Positions 56,281 to 64,000 of a stretch of DNA of 64,000 nt are shown here, one piece after another. Origin of the DNA: Myotis daubentonii (lineage: Eukaryota > Chordata > Mammalia > Chiroptera > Vespertilionidae); assembly GCF_963259705.1 (NCBI RefSeq), contig NC_081848.1:55052895-55116894 (forward strand), in the 5' to 3' direction. The translations under genes were made by a program, and so were the position numbers. The notes beneath the pieces were generated by a model. It made no database searches and was not told the origin of the DNA. It saw only the letters and a list, made by a program, of their open reading frames with translations. How positions within the stretch are numbered: the first letter of the stretch is position 1; each line of letters begins with the position of its first letter.

Positions 56281-56713
56281 CTGAACCAAAGGCCTCTGAG
56301 TAAACTGTTCCTCCTCTAAGGGGCTCACCACTCCTTAAGGTGATACACTGATGCCATCTGTGGACGTGCACTGACAGCTGAGTTTGCAAGTGAAGATTAC
56401 TGCAGAGGTTACTGCATTAATCTAATACACTCGTCCCGGCAAGGAGTGGTCTCATCTGCTCCTTGTGGGGGGAGGGGGTAAGACAGGAGGCTGTGCAGCC
56501 AGGGGCTGGGCACCGGGATGAAATGGGCCCACTGCTGCCTCCCTCCTCCAAGCACACTGCCCGCCCTCCCTGCACTGCCCTGGTCCGGGGACGCACAGGA
56601 GGCTCCAGAAGAGCTGCACGCTAACTCCAAGCTCTCAGACCTCGAGAGGGTGAAGGTCTGCCTCGGCAGGAAAGGCCCAAGGAGCTCTGAGAACGCTGGC
56701 CATGACGCTGGGA

Positions 56714-56748
56714 GCGCAGACGGGCACGCACTCACTCTCCACGCACTC
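56714..56748 (+). repeat. Second copy of the 35-bp segment
   Basis: It matches 55987-56021 at 33 of 35 positions in the same orientation. The flanks are unrelated and no transposon hallmarks are present. Confidence 0.85.
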
Positions 56749-56879
56749 ACCGTGAAAGAGACAGTCTGGCTCTAAGAAGGCTTAAGAGGCTCATCAGCCC
56801 CTTAGCTGTGGTCAGCTGACATCCAGGGGCAGGATGGGGGTTCCACTTCCCCAGAGCACCAGGACCCTACCCATTGCCC

Positions 56880-56899
56880 TCCCCCCCCCGGGGGGGGGC
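56880..56899. repeat. C-run/G-run palindrome
   Basis: An uninterrupted run of about nine C is followed directly by about nine G, making a perfect hairpin. It may be a true sequence or a base-calling artefact. Confidence 0.8.
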
Positions 56900-57059
56900 A
56901 TCCACCTACCCATCACCCTTCTATCCTTGGGGGACTTTCTGAGGGAGGTGCTCCGGTGTCATCAGGAAAGATTCAGAAAACCAGGTTTGCGGAATACACG
57001 CTATAAGAGGATTCAGGACAGAGTGGGTCCTGGCCATGGGAACCAGAGAATACCTCGTA

Positions 57060-57480
57060 CCACATCACACGAACTCGTGTTCAAGTCCCAGCTCCCTCGT
57101 GATGGTCTCTCTGGCCATGGGGAGATCAACTGCTTGATCTGTAAAATGAGGACAATAAAAATACCTGCCTCTAGCCTGGCTGGCATGGCTCAGTGGTTGA
57201 GTGGCGACCTAAAAACCTGGAGGTCACAGTTTGATTCCCAGTCAGGGCACATGCCCAGGTTGTGGGCTCGGTCCCCAGTGCGGGGCGTGCAGGAGGCAGC
57301 CAATCAATGCTTCTCTCTCATCAATGATGTTTCTATCTCTCTCTCCCTCTCCCTTTCTCTCTGAAATCAATAAAAATATATTTAAAAAAAAAAAAACCTG
57401 CCTCTAAAAGGAATATATGTGTTTTCAACTAGTATACAGCGCCATGATGATTATCACTGCTGACATCTGTGGCCCAGGCA
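57060..57480 (+). mobile_element. MIR SINE split by VES
   Basis: The MIR is seen as 'actgcttgatctgtaaaatg' and 'aggacaataaaaatacctgc' before the VES, with a short remnant after 57406. Confidence 0.7.
57174..57395 (+). mobile_element. VES SINE, 11-bp TSD
   Basis: This is a full VES copy flanked by acctgcctcta (57163-57173 and 57396-57406). Confidence 0.95.
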
Positions 57481-57711
57481 ACACCAGACAGTAAGCCTGT
57501 CCTTCAGCGGTCAGAGCCGATAGCCAGGTGGCCGCCCGGATTAAGGAGCGGACATCTGTGCAGCCCTCTAAATGCCCAGGAAAGAGGCAAACCGGGAGCC
57601 GCTTTCACACCTCACTACCCAGGGCTCTTTGTCCCCAGGTCCCTGCAGCACGGATAAGGTGCCCGCGGCCTTGGGACGGTATGTCCTTGACGGACAAGGG
57701 TAAATAGTGTT

Positions 57712-57850
57712 ATTTTTAAATTAACTTTTTATTTGGAAATCATTTCAAATTTACAAAAAAGTTACAAGAACAGCACAGAGAACTTCCATGCACTCTCTCA
57801 CGCAGACGGACCCACTGGTAACGTTTTGCCCCATCTGCTCCCCTGTACAC
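57712..57850 (-). mobile_element. Probable antisense L1 fragment
   Basis: The phrases 'ttaactttttatttggaaat' and 'aagaacagcacagagaactt' resemble an antisense old L1 3' region. Confidence 0.5.
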
Positions 57851-58102
57851 ACGCACGCGCACACACACAGAGGCTTTTTTCCTCAACCACTTAAGAGCAA
57901 GTATGTCAAGGACAGCTTTTTAATAACCATAATAGTTATGCATTTTTATGGATCCAAACCAAACCCTGAGTAGTTCTACAGTGTGCATGCTCCCGGTTCA
58001 AGGGCACCAGACTCGCCCTGCAGCAGCTGAATGAGATTAGGGTCCAGAATTCAAGTCTCCACCCCACCTCCTAATTGTGTGCATGTATAAAAGAGCAACT
58101 CA

Positions 58103-58325
58103 TGCCCTGATCAGTTTGGCTCAGTGGATAGAGCGTCGGTCTGTGGACTCAAGGGTCCCGGGTTCAATTCCAGTCAAGGGCATGTACCTTAGTTGCAGGC
58201 ACATCCCCAGTGGGGAGTGTGCAGGAGGCAGCTGATCGATGTTTCTCTCTCATCGATGTTTCTAACTCTCTATCCCTCTCCCTTCCTCTCTGTAAAAAAA
58301 ATCAATAAAATATATTTTTTTTAAA
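58103..58325 (+). mobile_element. VES SINE, 14-bp TSD
   Basis: This full VES copy is flanked by aaaagagcaactca and aaaagagcagctca (58089-58102 and 58326-58339), placed at the edge of an antisense MIR. Confidence 0.95.
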
Positions 58326-58332
58326 AAAAGAG

Positions 58333-58550
58333 CAGCTCACATTTATTGGGCATTTACTATGTGCTAGGTACTTGCTAAGCCCTTTTTCATCAGTTAATTA
58401 ATGGACTTCTCACATTTATCCCCATCTTACTGGCGAGGAAGTGAGGCTTAAAGGGAGTGGGTAACCTACCAAGGTCAGGGAGCAGTACGCAGTGGAGCTG
58501 GAATTAGAATCCAGGAATCCAGAGACCATGCGCCTACCTTCTGCCTCCTT
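58333..58550 (-). mobile_element. MIR SINE, antisense
   Basis: Landmarks are 'gcatttactatgtgctaggt', 'aaggtcagggagcagtacg' and 'gtggagctggaattagaat'. Confidence 0.87.
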
Positions 58551-58856
58551 ATGTGCGCTACCACCACATACACAACCCTGTGCATTTTGGTGCATGATGG
58601 AGTGGCCTGGCTATGCTTTGGGCTTCCAGAAAAACCAACCGTGCTGCCAGGCCAGCATCCGGGAGACTGTGAGTACGCTGCACGCCAGAATGAGAGGTGG
58701 CCTGGCACAACTCAGTCCAGGCAACGGGCGAGGTCAGCACTGCTGCAGATGTTGTTTCCTCTAGGCCTGTACATCGGCCTTTGGATGCGCAGGGCCCAGG
58801 GAGGCGGGAAAGCCAATGAGCAGCCTCCCCACAGTCACTTAAAACGGAACAGGGCA

Positions 58857-60170
<1,314 letters not shown>

Positions 60171-60178
60171 AGACTGGA

Positions 60179-60890
60179 TAGGACAACTTGTGCCCCTAAG
60201 GGCACATGTTTCTGTTTAGGAAAACACAAGGCCATACAACAAGCATGATACATCCCTGCCCAAGGACTGATCTTACTGGGCACGTGGAAGCGGGTTTTTT
60301 AAGTTAAATTGAGGATAGCGTTCACATGAATTTTGGGGCATTTTGAGGACGTTTTCCACCATCCAGTTTGCCAGGTGAGTGGAGCTTCACCCTCTTCTGT
60401 CATTAGGGCTGTGGCCAAACAGCCTGAGAAGCTCTGATCTGAGACACCACACGCCCATCCCTTCTCTGAATCCTAAAAAAGCTGAGCAAATGCGGCCTGG
60501 GCTTTAGGAAGTCACTTCATCACTCTGAGCCCACATGTCTGCACTAACTGTCAGCCTCCAACCAGATAATGTTCATGAAGCACGCTGTAAACAATAAAAC
60601 ATTCATCCCAAACACTTCTTGTTCCAAAAAACCTAAATAAAAATGTTTTGACAGCCATTGAAAAACAACAGGCAAATAAAACCATATTCCTCCATGCTTT
60701 TCCCTCTGCCAATATTTACTTAGGACACCATGCCAGTCTACTGAGACGCTGCTGCCTCATGCTGAACAAAAAGATGCAAACCAGGCTCTGTTCTGAAGAG
60801 GCAGAAAACTGGAGCAGGCTCCTCATTAAATCTCCAAACAGTCCACACAATGAGGTGCTTTCTCAATAAGCTCCTTTCTTTGTGGTGCAT
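60179..60890. other. Mostly unassigned sequence
   Basis: A weak MIR-like patch ('aggaagtcacttcatcactc') lies at about 60508. The rest is unassigned. Confidence 0.35.
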
Positions 60891-60894
60891 AACA

Positions 60895-61560
60895 AAGTGG
60901 AATAATACTTGGCCATAAAAAGGACGAAATCTTACCATTTGCAAAAACATGCTAAGTGAAATAAATCAGACAGAGAAAGACGCATACCATATGCTTTCAC
61001 TTATATGTGGAAGCTAATAAACAAAATGAACAAATAAAACAGAAACAAACTCACAGGTATAGAGAACAAGCTGATGGTGGCCAGATGGGAGGGAGGTTGG
61101 GGGACTGGGTGAAAAAGGTGAAGGGATTAAGAAGCACAATTGGCCTGGCCGACATGGCTCAGTGGTTGAACATCGACCTATGAACCAGGAGGTCATGGTT
61201 CGATTCCTGGTCAGGGCACATGCCCTGGTTGCCGGCTCGATCCCCAGTGTGGGGCGTGCAGGAGGCGGCCGATCAATGATTCTCTCTCATCATTGATGTT
61301 TCTATTTCTCCCTCTCACTTTCTCTCTGAAATGAATAAAAATATATGTAGAAGAAGAAGAAGAAGAAGAAGCAGCACAATTGGCAGTTACATAATAGTCA
61401 TGGGGATATAAACTACAGAATAGAAAATATAGTCAACAATATTGTAATAGCTATGTATGGTGTTAGGTCGGTGCAAGACTTACCAGGAGGATCACTTTGT
61501 AAATCATATAAATGTCTAACCACTATGCAGTATACCTGAAATGTATATAATATCTTTTTT
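60895..61560 (+). mobile_element. Old L1 3' region split by VES
   Basis: The L1 phrases 'ataatacttggccataaaaa', 'gctttcacttatatgtggaa' and, after the VES, 'aatatagtcaacaatattgt' and 'cactatgcagtatacctgaa' run in order. No coding frame survives. Confidence 0.87.
61144..61372 (+). mobile_element. VES SINE with (GAA)n tail, 11-bp TSD
   Basis: This is a full VES copy whose tail is (AGA)n. It is flanked by agcacaattgg (61133-61143 and 61373-61383). Confidence 0.95.
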
Positions 61561-61599
61561 CCAAAATGTATAAGTAGTTAATTTGTTATAGATATTGTA

Positions 61600-64000
61600 A
61601 ATTGTTTTTCCAAAAAGTTTGCATAAATTCACATCCTAATCAATAATGTACAAATTGCTCATTTCCCAATATCTTCATCAACACTAGATTTCATCCAACA
61701 TTTAATTTTTGCCGTCCTGATATGAAACTAATACAATCTTGAATGTCAACAGTAATTGAAATAAACTCCTTTTTCCAAAATCTTTCATTTAAGAAGCCCA
61801 AAATTCTCTGTAAGAGAATGGAAAGATGGCCATCAGCGCACAAGAAACCTACAGCCACCCTCTTCACACACACACAGCACTGCGAACAGGAGCTGACACC
61901 TCTTCCCCCCAACCCACCTCCTGTCTGGCTCTGAAAAAAGAAAAAAGAAAAAAGAAAGGACCTTCAAAAGCAACTGGCAACCCGTTTCTTAAAGAGGTTT
62001 CCCAGATCTTTTTCAGGAGGGTTTTAAGGCCTGGTACAAATCATGGCCCTTAATCCTTCCCCAGGCTTTCTGCACAACGCCGCTCTTGTTCCTTCGGCAC
62101 AGAACCTAACTAACATTTCAAGCCATGAGTCAGTTTTCACCCTTGATAAAACAACCAGGAAACGAAAGGCAAAGTGGGATTCCGCCAAAACTTGCCAAGC
62201 TGGGAGAACCTTCTGAACTTGCAACAAGAGGGTTGGGAATTTCCCTTTTAAATGCATGTAAGCTGCGAGCTCCCCAGAAATTCTTTGTGGAATGGTTGCT
62301 CTCTGGTTTGAAATAGAGTTTCTGGGACTGCTGTTCCCAGAAGCACTTCAATGAGAAAGATGACAACTAAATGAACCAACAGGTTGGCACTCTGCAAGAC
62401 AAATTTCACTAACATAAAGTTCAACGTTTGCCTGGGGAGGAAAATGTGGCAGCCAGGACGGACTTCTTCCTGGGGTGGCCCGAGACCGTCCCTTGGCTGA
62501 CAGCACAATTAAACCTAAAGCGGTGGCTTCCCGGGCCGCCCAGTGTTCACAGGCTTTCCTGAAGGCCTTCTACACTTACGTGGTGTCTACACCAGGTGGG
62601 GTCCCGACCTGGACATTCTACACCCCTGGCTCAACCTTCACTCCCCAACTCTTCCTCCCTCCCTCTAAGGTCAGACTCAGAAATGGGTTTGCAGAACGCA
62701 AAAACACACTCTAGATATTTAGCATTATCTCTGGAAGGGTAACCCTTCTGAAGGAGGCGTGACGCCTTGGCTCACGCCAGTCCCCACTCCCTGCCTCCTG
62801 GAGCCCCACGGCCCACCCAGCTTCCCCGCTCCTCACTCTCGTCCCAGGGGCCTGAGCACCGCACTCTTGCCCTGTGGTGGTGATTCAGCCTATGAAGGCA
62901 ATGCCCTGGTAGTTGGTTTAAAAATTTATAGTCCACAATACAGAGATGAATCACAAGATTTATGCTAATAATTAAAAACCGCTTTTTACTCCGAAAGACA
63001 TTAAATAGCAAATAAAAACACCATGACAAGCAGAGGGGAAGACTGCAGGAGAAAGGGAACGTTTTCTATTTTAATGCCCTTATTTTTCTGGCTTTTTGAA
63101 CAAGTGGCCCTGCACTTTCATTTTGCACTGGGCCATGCAAATTCTGGAGCCAGTCCTGCCCTCAGGAACTGCTGTAGGGAAAAGGGCTGGGGAGGGAGTG
63201 GGAAAGCAGCCTTACTCCAGCCCTCAGAAATGCCTTCCTAAGCGCCTCACTGGCCTCATTTGGGGATGTGCACCCACAGGGGACAAACACCTACAATGGT
63301 GGCCCTGCAGGCTCCAAAGCTGAAACTAAGGAACATGAAGCCAAGTCATAGGGGACCAAGACCTGGCAACCAGGGAGGGAGGGCAGCCAGGTCCAGTGGC
63401 CAAAAGACGCCCCAGATACAGAGCATGAGGTCGTGAGGTTATGAAGCCAGAGGCCAGGTTCCTGCTTTGTGTGCTGTTCTTGACAGCCAGAAACTGCACA
63501 CAAGAAGCCTGGGCTCCAGGCACCAGCCTTGATAGGCGCGTTCCTGGCTGCTTCGCTTCTTTGACCTTGCCTGGTCTCCCCACCACCACCACCCCCATCC
63601 TGATCTCCTCCCCAATAAGTTTTCCAAGACCTGGAATACCTGCTGAACTCCCTGGGTCCCTTAAACACTGCTGCTTCAATAAATACCAGCCTACTTAGTG
63701 CCCGGTGCTGGGATGGGTGCCAATCTCAGAGGTTCTGCCTTCAAGAAGCAACCTTGGCACAGGCAGGGTAGCAAAAACCCCTCCTCTCTGCCATTCATTC
63801 TCCTTTTTGACGCAGGATCTATTCAAAAATGCTGTAGGGAGAACCCAACCCATGGGGTTCCACGAAACCCCCGAAGCCAGTCCAGCACAGCACTCTAGTT
63901 CCTGGGGCCTCTTTAAGAATTTCTCCCTCGGGGGTCTCCTGTTAAAAAGGCTGTGTCTGCCAGACTGTCTTTACTAGGTAATAATTAATGTCTTCCATTT
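61600..64000. other. Unassigned, mostly unique sequence
   Basis: A weak antisense L1 trace lies at about 61600-61720. From 62,090 to 62,500 the sequence is repeat-free and contains an AP-1 core TGAGTCA (about 62126). The right end has no recognised gene. No splice-flanked frame could be supported. Confidence 0.4.

Noticed and set aside
61461..61490. A stretch 'ttaggtcggtgcaag' resembling a mariner terminal repeat
   Set aside because: It fits the surrounding old L1 3' sequence, and there is no second inverted end or TA duplication.

Overview
This window looks like intergenic or intronic DNA from a vespertilionid bat (Myotis, Eptesicus or Pipistrellus type). Three lineage marks point there. 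There are about 22 tRNA-derived VES SINEs on both strands, many with clean target-site duplications (TSDs). There are two HeliBat-type Helitrons with exact TC...CTAG ends at A/T target sites. There are two hAT elements of the SPIN type plus two other short hAT MITEs. HeliBat activity is known only from vespertilionid bats, and SPIN is the classic horizontally transferred hAT of tetrapods. Old mammalian repeats (MIR, L2, L1, MER5/MER20-type hAT fossils) fill much of the rest.

I found no intact protein-coding gene. The only clear gene-derived sequence is a processed RAN pseudogene at 59.1-60.2 kb. It has a lost start codon, two frameshifts, an AATAAA signal, a poly-A tract and an 11-bp TSD, and it sits in the tail of a VES SINE. 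One short open segment on the minus strand near 3.3 kb ends at a good splice donor and may be an exon of an unrecognised gene.

Layout: 0-2 kb is an antisense L2 broken by a MIR and a VES. 5.2-5.9 kb holds a hAT MITE and a Helitron carrying paired CTCF-like motifs. 7.3-10.8 kb holds a SPIN copy inside an L2, a duplicated 144-bp segment, a fold-back TG...CA element and a truncated L1. 11-18 kb has LTR-like sequence, CA repeats and an unusual five-unit CA/minisatellite array. 18-23.3 kb is SINE- and L1-rich. 23.3-34 kb is mostly unassigned sequence with a few MIRs and an antisense L1. 34.5-35.5 kb is an L2 split by a 520-bp Helitron. 36-53 kb alternates MIR, L2, VES and hAT elements. 53-64 kb holds a second LTR-like block with a VES, the second SPIN, the RAN pseudogene and an old L1 split by a VES.

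The most unusual observations are mutational and regulatory. (i) Short segments have been copied 2-3 kb away into old repeats (144 bp at 96.5% identity; 55 bp at 53/55), which looks like templated insertion. (ii) CTCF-like motifs occur inside both the Helitron and the VES SINEs. (iii) A 272-bp fold-back element has TG...CA ends and a 6-bp TSD. I do not see a new multi-gene biological system here.
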